64,000 nt of DNA from Apteryx mantelli. Lineage: Eukaryota; Chordata; Aves; Apterygiformes; Apterygidae. Of the stretch, positions 33,700-46,339 are shown in pieces. The DNA lies in NCBI RefSeq assembly GCF_036417845.1, contig NW_027118693.1:4164001-4228000 (forward strand), read 5' to 3'. A program made the position numbers and the translations under genes. Every line of letters begins with the position of its first letter. The stretch's first letter is position 1. The notes under the pieces were generated by a model, which was given only the letters and a program-made list of their open reading frames with translations, did not search any database and was not told the DNA's origin.

Positions 33700-35335
33700 G
33701 TGGTGCTACTTGTCTCCGAGCAGCTGAACCTGGGGGTTTAGTTAGGTCATCCTGGCAGGAGATCCTGGCAAGAGTTTCACAAACTGCAGGCCTCAGCCAA
33801 CCTAGTGACACATTGCGAAATGTGCTCAGCTGAGATGGACAGCTGACCTGCCAGGTTAGAAACAACTCCCTCAGAGAAGAGAGGAGCATGTGCAAAGGTG
33901 AGGACCATAACTCTGGGGGGAGCCTTGCAGAGTTATTTGCATAAAACGCTTCAACTTTGCAAGCTGATCCTCAACTATGACCCTACAAGTATTTCTTGCT
34001 GACTTAGAGGAAAGTGCTTGAGCATCAGGCGAGTATTTTCAGGGTCCAAAAGCAATGTTGGGATTTGCTTTGTTTTCAGCTCAATAATAAGCTCTGAGGC
34101 CTTGCAACCTCACTCACTGTAGTATGCGCATCTGGGAGAAGTGGTTGTAAGAGGCCAATTCTTTCCTGAAGAAATACTTTGTCTTGGGAAGTTTTCCTTA
34201 TTTGCCCATTTGGAAAGGTAACAACTGTGGCATTGCTGCTAGCAAGAGTTCCTCTGAGCACTCCGTCATGACAAGACCATTTCCTTGTTAACTATGTTAG
34301 AGAAAAATATCTCACCGTGTCAAAACTGTTCTCTGTGGTCTGCTCCTGGATGTCAGCCCCTGGCTGTCTTGTGTTGGTGCCCGGGGCAGTGCGCAGTGTG
34401 CAGGTTGCAGCAGAGATGCCCAAGGAGCGAGCCCTTTGGCAGGGAGAGATCAGGACCCTGCCTCCCCCCCCCCACCCCCCAGCCCCTTATTTCACTGCAC
34501 TGGGGAGTTACTTGGATGGTTAATTAAGTGCTAAGTGGGGGATACTACTGCTTTGGAAGCAAAGAGTTTCTAGAATACTGCCATATTAGAAGAAAGGAGT
34601 GTCCACAGCAATCATGTTTATTGCTACTACCCCCCCCAATAAGCCTTTATTAACAGGAGAGAGAGGCAACTGCTATGCCTCTCGTCTAAGAAAACTTGGG
34701 ATTTGACAGATCTCAGAAGTGTTATCTTCAGTAAACTCCTCCAAGGAACCCTTCCTGAAAGGTGACCTATTATGATCTAAATCATTTAAGCTGCATATTT
34801 ATATGTGTTTCACAAGACATCTGGAATGTCTTCTATCTTTGGTTAAGCATCAGCTCATGGGACAGGAAAGCCCAAATCAAAGAGAAGATATATTAAAAAA
34901 AGAAAAAAAAAGACAAAGCATTCTGTAAACTCTAAAATTTATTTCGCTGCTCTTTGTATTTCCCACCACCTGTGAATTACCTTTGATATTAGCTTGCATG
35001 TGTTTTCTTTCTTGGATAGACTATATTTCAGATGCAGAAGATGGTACTTCTGAGTGCTTGTTTTTATGCTCTCCAATTTTAGTTGTATAAAGGAGTTACC
35101 ATTAAAGAGAAATGCATGGGGGTTTTTTTGCTTCATACACTGTCATTCTAAAAGTAGTACAGACTTACACTAACTTTCGTTCAGTGTACCATAGTAATCA
35201 GAGATGCAGCCTTTCCATTTTTTCATTTCTTTTCATCAAAAAGGTGCATTCAGTACTACAGAGTGCATTTATGAATACTTTGAAAAAGACCCGTCTGTTT
35301 CCTTTCTGAAGTATATTTGAAAAATTAGAAGTGGT
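33700..35335. other. Intergenic sequence, nothing recognised
   Basis: Contains a C-rich run at about 34463-34479 and A/T runs, but no exon or repeat family that I can name. Confidence 0.45.
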
Positions 35336-35339
35336 GAAT

Positions 35340-35930
35340 GAATATTTGGGATGGCAATATCTGGGACTGTGACGACCTCCCTGGTTCAGAGTCAGACCCA
35401 GAGCATGAGGGGGAGGCAGCTGCCTGGCCGGTGGCAGAGCAGCGGCTTACCAGACTGCATGCAGTCAATTTGAAGGGACCACAACTGCTGGTGATTTTAA
35501 AGCATCGGAGCTGCAGGATAAGCAGGGGCACTACAGGCAGCAGCCACGTGAAGGGTTATTAGAGCGGCTGTTAAGGTTGTGGGATGCTGGGTCTGATGTG
35601 GTTTATTTTACTAGAGGGGAACTGGATAAGATGGGGGCTTTGTGCCAGGATGCCAGATGTGCAACACCCTCCGCACCCTGCAGCAGCAAAACCGAAACGT
35701 TTTCCCCTCCCTAATGGAGTGGGTGCTGGGTGCAGCATGGTGAACCTGGCCGACTGCCGTGGACATCGATGACGGGCTCACCAGGTGGGCTACTATCACA
35801 GCAGGAATAAACCAACTGCGGCAATTAGCAATGCTGTCCAGAATTTATTCCTCCGAGTTTATCAGACCGGATCAGATCCCCAGGAGCAAAAGCATCTGGA
35901 CTAGGATGCTGTGAACCGTCTTTCCACATC
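35340..35930 (+). pseudogene. Retroviral gag-like fragment
   Basis: Frames in order give RLLRLWDAGSD near 35560-35590, a GELDKMGALCQD piece, then GINQLRQLAMLSRIYSSEF near 35800-35860. This spacing resembles the capsid region of avian endogenous retroviruses as I remember their general pattern (a tryptophan-rich helix, then a GI..LR.LA.L..IY motif). Stops separate the pieces, and no pol or LTR follows. The assignment rests on motif resemblance only. Confidence 0.45.
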
Positions 35931-36535
35931 TCCTGCTGTGAGTCTTCAGCAGCACCTGAATGTCACCTGCTCTGCAGTGTCTCTGGTGTTTATGGCACAA
36001 GTGAGTCTCCTGAAGGTCCTTGCTGCAGCTCAGCTTCTCTTTGTGCTGCAGAAAGTGAGCCCTGGGTAACTGTAGCCCTGTGGGGATGAAAGCTCTGATC
36101 TGCCCTTGCCCACACCTCTATGGCCTTTCAGCATGCTCTTAGGAAGAGTGCGAAGGAGCCAGGGGAATGAGCACTGGTCTCTTCAAACTCATGGAGCAGA
36201 ACTAGAGTGAGACAGGTGCCACAGCTTCTCCTTGCACACTCCATGAGTGGTCAGTGGACAGAAAAGCAGAGTCAGCAGGTGTTTGGAGACTTGCAATGGG
36301 GGATGCCATGCCTCACCCTCAGAGGTGCCAGGCTCTGCCCTCTGAGGAGAGAGGAAACCCAGACCTTTCCCAGAGGCAAAGGTACCTGACTTGCTGGGAG
36401 CCAGAGGAAGCCAAGTTACTGATACAGACTCGCACACAGGATTCCTTTTTCCTACATGGGAGGTGCACAGCGTTTTCCTCCGCCCCTGCTTTAGGTCAAG
36501 GGGAGCAGGAGGGCATGATTCCTCTCAGCTCTCTT
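35931..36535. other. Intergenic sequence, nothing recognised
   Basis: No gene or named repeat was identified. Confidence 0.4.
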
Positions 36536-36539
36536 TGAC

Positions 36540-36830
36540 TTGCGCCTCATGACAGGGAGACTCCTCTGCCTCTCCACTGAGTGTGAAAGGGAAAGAGGAA
36601 CCCTGGCAGGTCATCCAGGCTGCGCAGCTGCTCAGAGCATGGTGTGCAGTGAAGTCAGACCAGGAGGCTCTGGGCTTGTCCTGTGGCGTCTTGAAAACCT
36701 CCAAGAGGAGACTCTCCATAGCCTGTCTGGGCAATGTGTTCCAACACCTGACTCTCCTCGTGGTCATTTTTTCCTTTATGTCCAGTCAGAATGGAGTGGC
36801 TTCACTGCTCTCTGATTCTGCCACCTGAAA
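36540..36830 (-). mobile_element. CR1-like LINE 3' fragment
   Basis: The minus strand translates to RCWNTLPRQAMESLLLEVFK, the usual readthrough of the CR1-type block 'cactggaacaggctgcccagagaggctgtggag...' ahead of the 3' end. It is old and short. Confidence 0.6.
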
Positions 36831-39800
36831 GTCTGCGGAAGGATCTCTCTTGCCCAAGTATAGATGTCTTTAATATAATAGCTACATCTGACCTTATCAT
36901 CGAGCCTCTCTTCTGATTCCCCAGGAAGAAAAGGTAGAATTTAGGAGGCATGACTTATCCGACTTCATGTAGGCAGCTGAAACCACTCCAGCAGTATCTG
37001 CTCCCATTGTGGACCATCATCTTTCCTCCAGATGAAGACATGGTCCCCTTGGCCAACAGGAAACATTATGAAGAGAGTGATTTACCAGAAGTGCTCTGCA
37101 CAAATGAATGGGAAAGCAATGGATTTCCTTAAGGAAGGCTCTCTCCATGGACCCCAGAGGAAGTACAGAAGAGCAGCTTAGACTTTGCAGCTTTCTCCAA
37201 GGTGTATACAATTGTCTGAGACTGATGGCACCTCCTCCATTCTTTAGCTATTTGCAGTTATCACTTCTGTTTCTCATTCCCCATCGCAGCTGCCATTCTA
37301 GCTGTAGAAAGGGGCTTAACATGCAGTCACCCAGGACAAATCAGGTCCAGTTTGCCTTCACGCAGTGCTTGGATAGAGCAAAGAAATATACATAAGAACT
37401 CAATTTTGCAAAAGCAAAAGCTTGGGCCAAGTTGTTCCTTTCTTGCTCAGAAATGCCCCAGCTCCCATCTCATCTTGGACATCATCTTATTCTAGGTCCA
37501 TATCTGGTTAACATAGTGCAAACTGCCAACAAAAAAGAGACAGTTTAGTCCTCTTCCTCAGTGTGTCATTGGGAGTTTGATCTCATTGCAGTTCCGTGCT
37601 CATGTTGGAGCTCCATGTTGCTTTTTGTTCATACGGGACACTTGAAGAACAAGGATGCAACTCCAGAAGTGGCTGATAGGTCCTGCCTCTGCCTTCTGCC
37701 TGCTCCACAGTGTAAGCCTTGGCAAGTAACTCAGTGCTCTCTCAGGTGTCAGCTGTGTGGCATTCAGAGAAGGCCTGAAATGGCTGCACTGCAAAAAACT
37801 GGAAGTATCAAGTATTTGGGTGTGGGATATTAAGGTCCTGCTACCCCCAGGAATAAGGAAATACGAATACAGAGATATGCAGGTGAATTTTTTCCACCTA
37901 ATTTCAGTTGTCAGAGCATCTAGTTCAAGCTCAGGTCTAAATCTTAGCTCTGAGCTTAAGCTAAGCTAAGATCCGAGCTGAGACCTAAACTCTAAATCAG
38001 GCAGCTAATTCCCCTGCACTAGCCCCCGGCTGTACAAAAGCTTTGAAGATTTCATCTATTTTAAGCTTTGTTTTCTTAATTATACCATCTAGACCAGGAT
38101 AATGGCTGGAAAGTCAATCATTGAAGCTATGCTGCGGGGCTAGTAAGATTGTTCCTGCTATCCACCAGGATGGAGAGGGGCAGTGAACAGCCTCTCTGTG
38201 AAGGATAGTGCCATGCCATACCCAGCAGAGCGGTTCCAAAGGCAGTTTATCTTTCATGTTAATCCAGCTGTGCTGGTATTGCACTTCTGCCAGCCCCAGC
38301 TCTCACTTGCCTGAGTGCTCCAGGGTCCTCACCTGCTCTGTGGCAAAGTCTGAGTTGGGTTTGGTGGCAAACCCTGGTGCTGGCATTGCTAGGCAGTATG
38401 ATGTAAAAAGCACTGTCCTCTATCCTCTTTTTCCCCCACTCCATCCCCCAAAATTAGATGTGTACACTTGGGAGGCTTCTATGCAACTGTTCAATTTATG
38501 GACCAGCCATAGCATTTTACCAGCAGCTGTTTCTTTCTTCCTTTACAGCAATGATCATCTCAATTTTGTAGATTTTGTTCTCTTCAGGGTTCATTTTTGG
38601 AAGTTCTTCAGGGAAAAACGTCCCCTTGATTGCTTCCTGACTGTAGTCTATTAAACAGTACATCAGTATCCAACCCCTTCTCACAGCTCTTGCCATACAG
38701 CTCGCAAGCTACGTTTCCTTACTGTACTCCATCCCTGCCCTTCCCTGCTAGCTGGGGAGGGGGCTCCGTGGGAGGAAGTTCCTGTGCCTATGGCAGAATC
38801 TGAAACCCTCATAGCAAAGCATTTTCTCCAGCTCTCAAGTCTTGTTTCTTTTGCTTTGCCTTTTTTTTTTTTGCAGTGGGTGAGCTGGGGTGGGGAGAGG
38901 GTTGGATGGAAAAAGTGTTCTCTGTCCTTGAGAAATGAAGACCCCAGGAAGAGATTCTGCCTTGGCTAAACTGAGATATTTTAAGTGCAGACAGCCACAG
39001 CTTGATGTACCCTTCCATCAATGAAGAGAATAAGTTGATTTTCCAATGGGATGCAAATCATCCTAAGGAAGATGCCTCGGAGGAGATTCAGTTCAGAGAG
39101 CTAGACACCTGACTGTGGGTGTTCTTGTGCAGGTACCTCCACATGAGGTGTGTAGTTGATCTCACATGGAAATGAACTCAGTTCATAGGGCTGGGGAGTA
39201 ATTCCACCGACCAGCCTTCAATGGCTTAAGCAGCTGTCTAGTGCCGTTTTACATGTCCTAGGATATCCAGCCTGTTATCTAGCTGTTGCAGCAGGTGGCT
39301 GCCAGTTTCTTGCATGCCCTGGTTTCATTTACCAGCCCCGTGCAGATAACTTTACACACTACAGAGCATCCCAAGTGCCCACTTCATGAGCCAGGAGAAG
39401 AAGGAGCTGAAGACTAAAACTTTTGGTGGTGAGTGGAAGTTCAGGGATAAAAAGGGCAGGTGCTACATAGCGTGGCTTGTGATTTCTGATTGAGAGGCAC
39501 CACTCAAACAGTGGGATCTGGGGGATGCAGAGCAGTTTTCGGATACCATGAGGTTCCTTGTGAAGACATTGGGTACCAACAGATGGGGTCAGATTGCAGG
39601 GGGCCTGCAAGCTAGGCCTGAGGAGTATCAGGAAGATTGAAGTTGCAAGGATTATATTTCAGCCCTGAGAGGCACTGCTTGAGGACGGAGGATGATGTGG
39701 GGAGAGTTACGCAGGGCTGGGGCTGCAGGGATGTGCAGACTGCATTGAAGCAAAGCATTAAAACTCTGTGAGTGCATGCGTGTCAAAAATGGAAGAGGCA

Positions 39801-40310
39801 CCCCACATCAAAGGTGCTACTTGAGGGAAGAACCTCTGTCCCTTTCCTTTGTCTTCCTGCAAGTGGTGCCTCTGATGGTCTGGTCTAATCAGTGCTTGGT
39901 GAAAGACATGGACTTCTGGCAGCAGCTCTATCTCTAACAGCCCTCAGCAAGCCCCATTAAACCTCCAAGGCACTTTAGTCCTGTGATTTCACTTCACGCT
40001 GGGCGACCTTCCCCTGGGAGTTTGTAAGACTGGGGGAACCCTAATGAGCTTGTCACTGCCTCTAATCCACAGGGTGGCTAGTAGGAGAAATTAAGAGTTT
40101 TGTTAAGCACAAAAGTTTTGAATGAGCACATGATGTATTCTGGTTTCATTTGTTTCTCATGTTTAAGCCTAACAAAGTTACACTAGCGTGTTTCAAATGA
40201 ACTTCATGAATGTCCATTTCCAGTGGCCATCTAGTGCTATCCCATGGAATAGACGTGGGACGGTGGGACATCTGTTACCAAAAGCAGCCTTCTAGGGTGC
40301 ACTAATGTCC
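36831..40310. other. Intergenic sequence, nothing recognised
   Basis: Unique-looking AT-moderate DNA. A small region at about 37920-37990 is rich in AGCTTAAGCT/AGCTAAG palindromic words. No exon was recognised. Confidence 0.45.
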
Positions 40311-40312
40311 CA

Positions 40313-40655
40313 GAATTTCAGACCTTCCTCTTCCCGCTGGTTCTAGTTATCTGCATTATGACCTTCCTGGGGAATATCCACTTCGTTATGCTGGTGATTG
40401 CTGAGCAGCATTCCCATGCTTTTCAATTCTGCCAGGCATGGGATGTGTTAGTACCCTATTCACTGTTTTGACGACCCCTTCTACCAGAGAAAGACAGAGG
40501 GCTTTCTCAGCCACCTCCTTCCACCTCCCTGTAGTAAAAATTTCTACAGCACCCTAATCATTGTGTATCTCTTACCAAAACCCAACACCCTGCCAACCCC
40601 TAGCAAAGGTCTTTCTGTCTTTTACACAGCCCTCACTCTTCTAATCAAGATGCTC
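40313..40655 (+). pseudogene. Olfactory receptor relic with the central part deleted
   Basis: The first piece (40313-40420) reads like OR helix 1 with its GN motif (TFLGNIHFVMLVIAEQHSHA). It is followed only about 80-100 bases later by pieces resembling helix 6-7: RAFSATSFHL at about 40498 and PKPNTLP...SVFYTALTLLI at 40577-40650. Helices 2 to 5, including the DRY region, are missing, and frames change between the pieces. The plus orientation is opposite to the intact OR at 44.1 kb. Confidence 0.7.
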
Positions 40656-40659
40656 AGGT

Positions 40660-43600
40660 TGCCATTGATAATCCCATCCCCAACCAGTTCTTTTTATCTT
40701 TCATATCATGACAGAAAAGATGCATTTAACCATGCATGCCTGCATCTCTCTGAATGTGCGTCTTCAGCCCAAGAGAGATGGTTAGTGATCTGCATGAAGT
40801 AGATGTATTCAGGAGATAGATTCCAAAACTGAGCAGCCTGTTGTCACCTGATCTGAGAAAGAACAAACTGAGTTTTAATACTTTCCTGTTCTAATATAGC
40901 TTTGGAACAACTTCTGTGTTTAGGATAGCTGGGAAGCAGGTGTGCCAGATGTGTATTAATGTTTACAGGATTAAAGAAGTCGCTACCATGGCATGAAGAG
41001 GTAGTTTTGAAAATTTTAATTCTGTCTTCCTCTCTCAACATTTGTCCCTTCATGACCATTCTCTTTCCACCCCTTAGTTCCTTTTCCAGAATACGCTTCC
41101 GTCTTGAACTTGTGTAGTGCTTGAAATATGCAGCCAGGTCCATGTCTTCCAGGGAGCAGAAACGGAAGAGGGCATCCATGTTGCTACAAGCTGCTTATCT
41201 GTAGATTGTTCTTTTGTGCTTATCACAAAAAAAAATGGGGGGCTGGAATCATACTGACACAGGGGAAACTCTCTTCCCAAGCTTGTAGGGTGCATTATCA
41301 AAAGATCATATGGAGTCCCTCCGTGAAAACAGTGACTTAGCAGAAGTCTTGTAGGGTGGCCTTTGCACTTGTGGAGTTGAGCTGTCTTAGTTTGTGTTAA
41401 TCATTTGGTCTCCCTTTATACCTGGGAACAGGAATAGGCAACTGTAGAAAATTATTTATCTCACTTGAGCTGGTTTATAATTTAGGAGGAAACTAAAGAG
41501 GAATATCATCATATTTCCGTCAGAAGGAAGCAAAAATGTTTGAAAGTTTTACACAGAAAGAAGACCTACTCTGTTGGATGGCAGCATGGGCATAGTCTTC
41601 CGGAAAGAAAGTAATGGAATGCAAATGATTTCTGGCCTACGTTCTCTCATGCAGATCTTAGAAACTTACTTTGGGCACTTACTTTCTCCTGTCACATTCA
41701 TGGAGCATGTTACTGATGCCTTTACAGGAGTAGGCAACACAAGAGCTTCAGAGCCACACTCTTGCTGGCTGGGGTGAATGCAACTTCTGTTGTCAGTACT
41801 TTCAGAAGGAACGTAGCATTTTAGATCTAAGAAAGGCTTTGCAGTGGACTAGAATATTTCTGTGTTCATTTAGCAAAGTCCTCAAGGTCCACCTTTTTTT
41901 TTTTATTTACTTATTTCATTTTCAATTCACCTATTAAAAAAAAAAATCCATTATTTATCCAGCTCAGGTGTCAGGGAGGTGGGTAGCTATTTAGGGGACC
42001 TTTATCCACAGAAGAAAGTCTGTTATTTACTGAGCACATTTATTACAGGAAGCAGACCCTGTTGTCAGGAAATGCTGCTGATATTGCTTATCTTCTGGGT
42101 CTCCTGGGTATCTGCTGGCCCACGTAGTGCCCCTGCAGCCCAGAGACACAGGCATGTCGTTTTGTGTGTGCTTCCTCCATTCAAGGCACATGAAATCAAG
42201 TGAGGGCTGTTGATCACCGCTGACAAAATGCGTGCTTTGTTTTGTTTTGTAGTGTGGCAGTGAGGATATGTGCTGCATGCCTTAGGGCATAAAATACAGT
42301 TCGACTTCTGCACAGAGCAGAGGAAGCAACACCCAGCACAGTCTTGTTTGTACCCCTTGCAAGGGGGAACTCTTGGAGTGACCTGTTCCTTCAATGGAAG
42401 AAGCAAATTCCTGAATGAACTATCCCACAACTGCACCTGGACTTTTCCCTGGTGTGAATAAAGTGAACAGTCTGGAGCCCATGCCATCAGAGCAAAGCAA
42501 GCACCTAAGATATTGGTGTAGAGGTAGCAGTGGACAAACAGTGAGGTTCTGTTATTTCTATGCTGTAACCAGAGGTGTGGCTCTCACAGATAGTCAAACC
42601 GTAGCTATCTACCCAGAAATATCAGAGCCGTTAATGCAACAGTGACTTTGAGGGGGATTTTTCACAATAAGATGTCTAAGATAGCTAAGTTAAAGCACTA
42701 TCTGTGATTCCAAAGTCTCTTCACTGAAGATAACTTGTTGGGATTCTTTGCCAACTTAAAGGGGATCGGAGTCATCCAACTAACTAACCTCAAAATTTTC
42801 ATGCTAGGCATTTAAGACTAAACTCATCCATCCTGTGTATCTGTACTATTGGGAGTGAGTGATTTAAATAATAAAAAAGTCTCTGAGATAGAACGATAAT
42901 ATCATATTTTTATTTAAAATGAATAAACAAATTCTGGTTTTGATTCTCATTCCAAAACAACGTATTTGTCTTGCAAATCGTGAGTGAAAATGAATCCATG
43001 AAAATTACAAAATGGCAATACCATGACAAGGATTAGAGAAAAGGAATTTTTTGTTTGCTTTTGTTTGGTGAAGGGGTTGGAGAGAACTTAAGGTCTAGAT
43101 CTAATCCTTGGGGCTGCAGAGGACGCACCTCACTGAGCTAGAGTCCCTCGCCTGTGCAAATTATAACACATTGCCCAGCGTGTGGTTCAGCGCACCTGGC
43201 ATTTCCTATGAAAAAGTTGAGCTTCCAATTCTATGCTCAGTATAGTTCCTCTGAAGTACGATGGACAACTAGCGTAAGAGGAGATGATATAATCCTCTAG
43301 ACTACTGATTCTTCCCCACTATCAAAGGAGGGCAGGCAATGCACTCAGCTTAGGGCGTTAAAGTTACAAATGTTTGTTTGTGGACAAACTAATTCCACTG
43401 CGTGAATCTGTTCTATCAGATGAAGTATTGGCTCTGACGGTATTGTGTCATAAGCACTGGGCATTTATTTCATTAAGCTTGACCTGTGGACAATTGCATT
43501 GTTACTCAACAATTAAATTACTGACCAATATTCTGGATTTTGTTGCAGCTTAAAAGAGAGCTGATGTTAGGTGGGTAATTTAGACTTTATTTTGTCTCTG

Positions 43601-44100
43601 TTCTTGTCCTGACCAGGAGGTTAATGGGGAGAAGTAAGTGCCACTTAGCAGAGAAATAAAGCCATTGTTGTTCTCTTTTTATTTGTTCCACCTGTTTTCT
43701 GTCTCTTTCTAAAGGCAAAGAGGTTCAACAAAGTTCTGCCACCAAAATAAACAGGCAAACCATATTTTGTGACAAGGAGAAGCTGCATCCAAACTGGAGG
43801 AAGGTGAACCATCTTGAGACTTTGGTGTGCCAAGGAAGGAGGGACTCCTCAGCTTGTTGCTTTCTGTCTCAGTTTCCACACTTAGAAAACACCATCACCA
43901 GGGTATTCACCAGGGTTTGTAAAGTGTTTTTAGACCATTTGAAAGGCATCCCTATCTGAGGATTAGGTCTTATCATGGTGATATGTTTCAGGAGAGAAAC
44001 TGGTGTGATTTCATGAAACTCCACACTGCTAAGAAAGAAAGGTGTAATTTCAGCAAATGAATCCTAATCATTTGTTCCATTCCCCCCCCCCCTTCCTTTC
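40660..44100. other. Intergenic sequence around OR relic and OR gene
   Basis: No further OR piece or repeat was recognised. A minus-strand 111-codon frame at 40844-41179 has protein-like composition but no family I can name. AT-rich runs occur at about 41895-41950 and 42850-42930. The last part is the 3' flank of the minus-strand OR gene. Confidence 0.4.
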
Positions 44101-44123
44101 CCCTCCACTTACAAAATCTCTTC

Positions 44124-45071
44124 TCAGATGGAAAAACATTTTCTGGAGATTATCACACTTCTCTTCAAGCCCACCTTGAAAGCCTTCTTCATCTGCTCAT
44201 TCCTCAGGCTGAAAATAAAGGGGCTCATCAGAGGAATTACCATTGTGTTGAGCAGGGCCACTGTTTTGTTATAGGAAGTGTGGTGACTTGAAGGCCGCAT
44301 ATACAGGAAGATGCAGCTACTATAGGCCAAGACGACAATGGTGAAGTGAGAGGAGCATGTAGAAAATGCCTTGTTCCGTGATGAAGCTGAGGGCAACTTT
44401 AGTATGGTGTTAATGATGTATAGGTAGGACATTGCTGTCATGACCAGTGAGCCAAAGAGGATGATGAAAGCGTTCATGAAACTTACCAGCTCAAAAGTCT
44501 GTGTTTCTGCACAGGACAACTTGATCAAAAGCACAACGTCACAGAAGAAGTGGTCAATACGATTGGCATTGCAGAAGGGCAGCCTGACAACCAGGACAGT
44601 GGGGACAACGGTGACCAGGAAGCCTGCAGTCCATGACCCCAACAGGAGCTGAACACAAAGCTGACTGTTCATGAGCATGGGGTACTGAAGAGGGTAGCAT
44701 ATGGCCACATAACGGTCGTAGGACATGACAGCGAAAAGGACAAACTCAATGTTGCCCAAGAGGAAGTAGAAGTAGCACTGAGTTATGCAAGCTGGGTAGG
44801 AGATGGCTTTGCTGCCCATCAACAGGCTTGCTACTGTTTTGGGTATGATGGATGTAGTGATGAAGATCTCCAAAGAGGAGAGGTTGCAGAGGAAAAAGTA
44901 CATAGGTCTGTGGAGGTCTCGGTCAGAAAGAATGAGGGCAACGATCAGCAGGTTTCCAACTAAGATCACCAGGTAGGAAGCCAGGAAAGTGATTGCTATT
45001 AGGTACTCCTGATGGTGGAGGGAGGGGAAGCCCAAGAGAAGGAACTCTGTGACAGTCGTATGGTTCAACAT
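44124..45071 (-). CDS. Olfactory receptor, OR6-like, intact, 315 aa
   Basis: G-protein-coupled odorant receptor for the plasma membrane of olfactory neurons, in a single coding exon as usual for this family. An N-terminal glycosylation site NHT is at residue 3. Helix 1 carries GN at 39-40, PMYFFL is at 56-61, and MSYDRYVAIC at 116-125 ends helix 3. Loop cysteines lie near 167-187, in an OR6-style NRIDHFFCD..LL.KLSCAET stretch. KAFSTCSSH is at 234-242 in helix 6, and the helix 7 end reads PLMSPFIFSLRN at 280-291. The length is normal and there is no internal stop. It differs from most ORs at helix 7, where NP..Y is replaced by SP..F. A splice acceptor lies just upstream. It sits alone in the spacer between the inverted arms. 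The subfamily is assigned from loop motifs, not by search. Confidence 0.93.
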   Translation of the reverse strand: MLNHTTVTEFLLLGFPSLHHQEYLIAITFLASYLVILVGNLLIVALILSDRDLHRPMYFFLCNLSSLEIFITTSIIPKTVASLLMGSKAISYPACITQCYFYFLLGNIEFVLFAVMSYDRYVAICYPLQYPMLMNSQLCVQLLLGSWTAGFLVTVVPTVLVVRLPFCNANRIDHFFCDVVLLIKLSCAETQTFELVSFMNAFIILFGSLVMTAMSYLYIINTILKLPSASSRNKAFSTCSSHFTIVVLAYSSCIFLYMRPSSHHTSYNKTVALLNTMVIPLMSPFIFSLRNEQMKKAFKVGLKRSVIISRKCFSI

Positions 45072-45079
45072 ATCTGCAA

Positions 45080-45100
45080 CTGAGCTGCAGTGAGTAAGAG
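45080..45100 (-). other. Splice acceptor upstream of the OR6-like start codon
   Basis: The minus strand shows a pyrimidine-rich run ending TTACTCACTGCAG about 15 bases before the ATG, and a second CAG directly before it. This fits a non-coding leader exon further upstream (right) and an intronless coding exon. Confidence 0.5.
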
Positions 45101-46255
45101 AAGATGGTGAGTGGAGGAAACAATTCCTCAGAAGGTTAGAGGAAGTGGAGACAGGTAGAGAAATGTAGTGTAATGAAAGAGATGCATGCGGTTACTCACA
45201 AAAAGTCTGTAAGGAAAACAGAGAAGAGAGGAGAGGCAAGGAGAAACAACATAGAGCAAGGAGACACCATTTCAAACAGTAACAACAAACTTAGTTTCTA
45301 GGTTAGAGTAGGAATCCACTACTAACAACTTGTAAGTTTTTGCATTTGAGCTCCTCACTCAAGTGTCCTTTTATAGCCAATGGAGAAAAAAATAGACATT
45401 TCTCAGTCATTCTTTCTCTAGTCTATCTTAAATCCGTATTTTAGGATGAGAGAAAATCCATCCTGGAGAAAGATAAAAACATCTCTTTAAAGCGACATTA
45501 ACTTTTTGTTTAGGTAAGGAATGGAGAGAAAGCAGAAAGAGGATGGTGATAAAGGAGGAGGCCACTGGGAAATAAAGGTAATAGGAGGGACAAAGCCAAA
45601 AAGAGGGAAGACATATATTCTATGATTAAAACTGTGGTCTTTCCCTCCAAGCTTGAACTATTCCCTATAGAGCAGAAATCTTTGTAACCAGATTTTTCTT
45701 CAGTTGCAGCAATCTTTCTTGCTGAGAAATGGTTTTGATAAAACATGCTGGCCATCAGAAGGAAAAATAAAAAAGTAATACAAGTAATACAAAGGAGAGA
45801 GAAAGAAAATCCTAGGAGATAAAAAGATAAGTAGGGAATTTCATCAGTTGGGCATAAAAAAAATAAGCGCCCTATCTTGTAAAACAAATAACAAACAAAC
45901 AAACAGAAATCCAAAAGAATTTTTTTTTTTTTCTTCTGTGAACACTGGAAAAAACGAAGCTTGGTTTCATGTGGAGTCGGTTCTGAATTCATTACCTGAG
46001 CTCTTGAAGATGTTGAATTCTCTATGCAGTCCTCTCAGGACAGTCTACCCCTATGTAGACCATCTCCTTTCCATCCTGCCGCTTTTGCTCACAGAACTTG
46101 TATAAGCCCAAAAGAGAGAACAGGACTACTCTGTGCTGCTTAGCTGGACCTGGCCACCAAGCTGAAGCAGAGGAAGGGGCAGAGACCCAGGCACATAGAC
46201 GCAGACTGATCAGCAAGGTCTCATTGCCTGAGAAATATCACAGGCAAAGGGGGAC
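45101..46255. other. 5' flank of the OR6-like gene
   Basis: AT-rich DNA that would contain the leader exon and promoter. I cannot place them. A T-run of about 12 lies near 45920-45932. Confidence 0.4.
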
Positions 46256-46260
46256 AGTCA

Positions 46261-46284
46261 CAGGCAGGCAGGCAGGCAGGCAGT
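46261..46284. repeat. (AGGC)n microsatellite
   Basis: Five to six CAGG/AGGC tetranucleotides in tandem. Confidence 0.9.
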
Positions 46285-46294
46285 CTAGGAACTC

Positions 46295-46297
<3 letters not shown>

Positions 46298-46335
<38 letters not shown>
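46298..46335. repeat. (CAA)n microsatellite
   Basis: About twelve perfect CAA trinucleotides, 14 bases beyond the (AGGC)n tract. Confidence 0.95.
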
Positions 46336-46339
46336 GAAT

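Noticed and set aside
34076-34261. Minus-strand 61-codon frame
   Set aside because: Short, with no family resemblance and no context; likely chance.
40844-41179. Minus-strand 111-codon frame with charged composition
   Set aside because: Looks protein-like, but I cannot link it to any family and see no supporting splice sites or partner exons. Noted only as intergenic.
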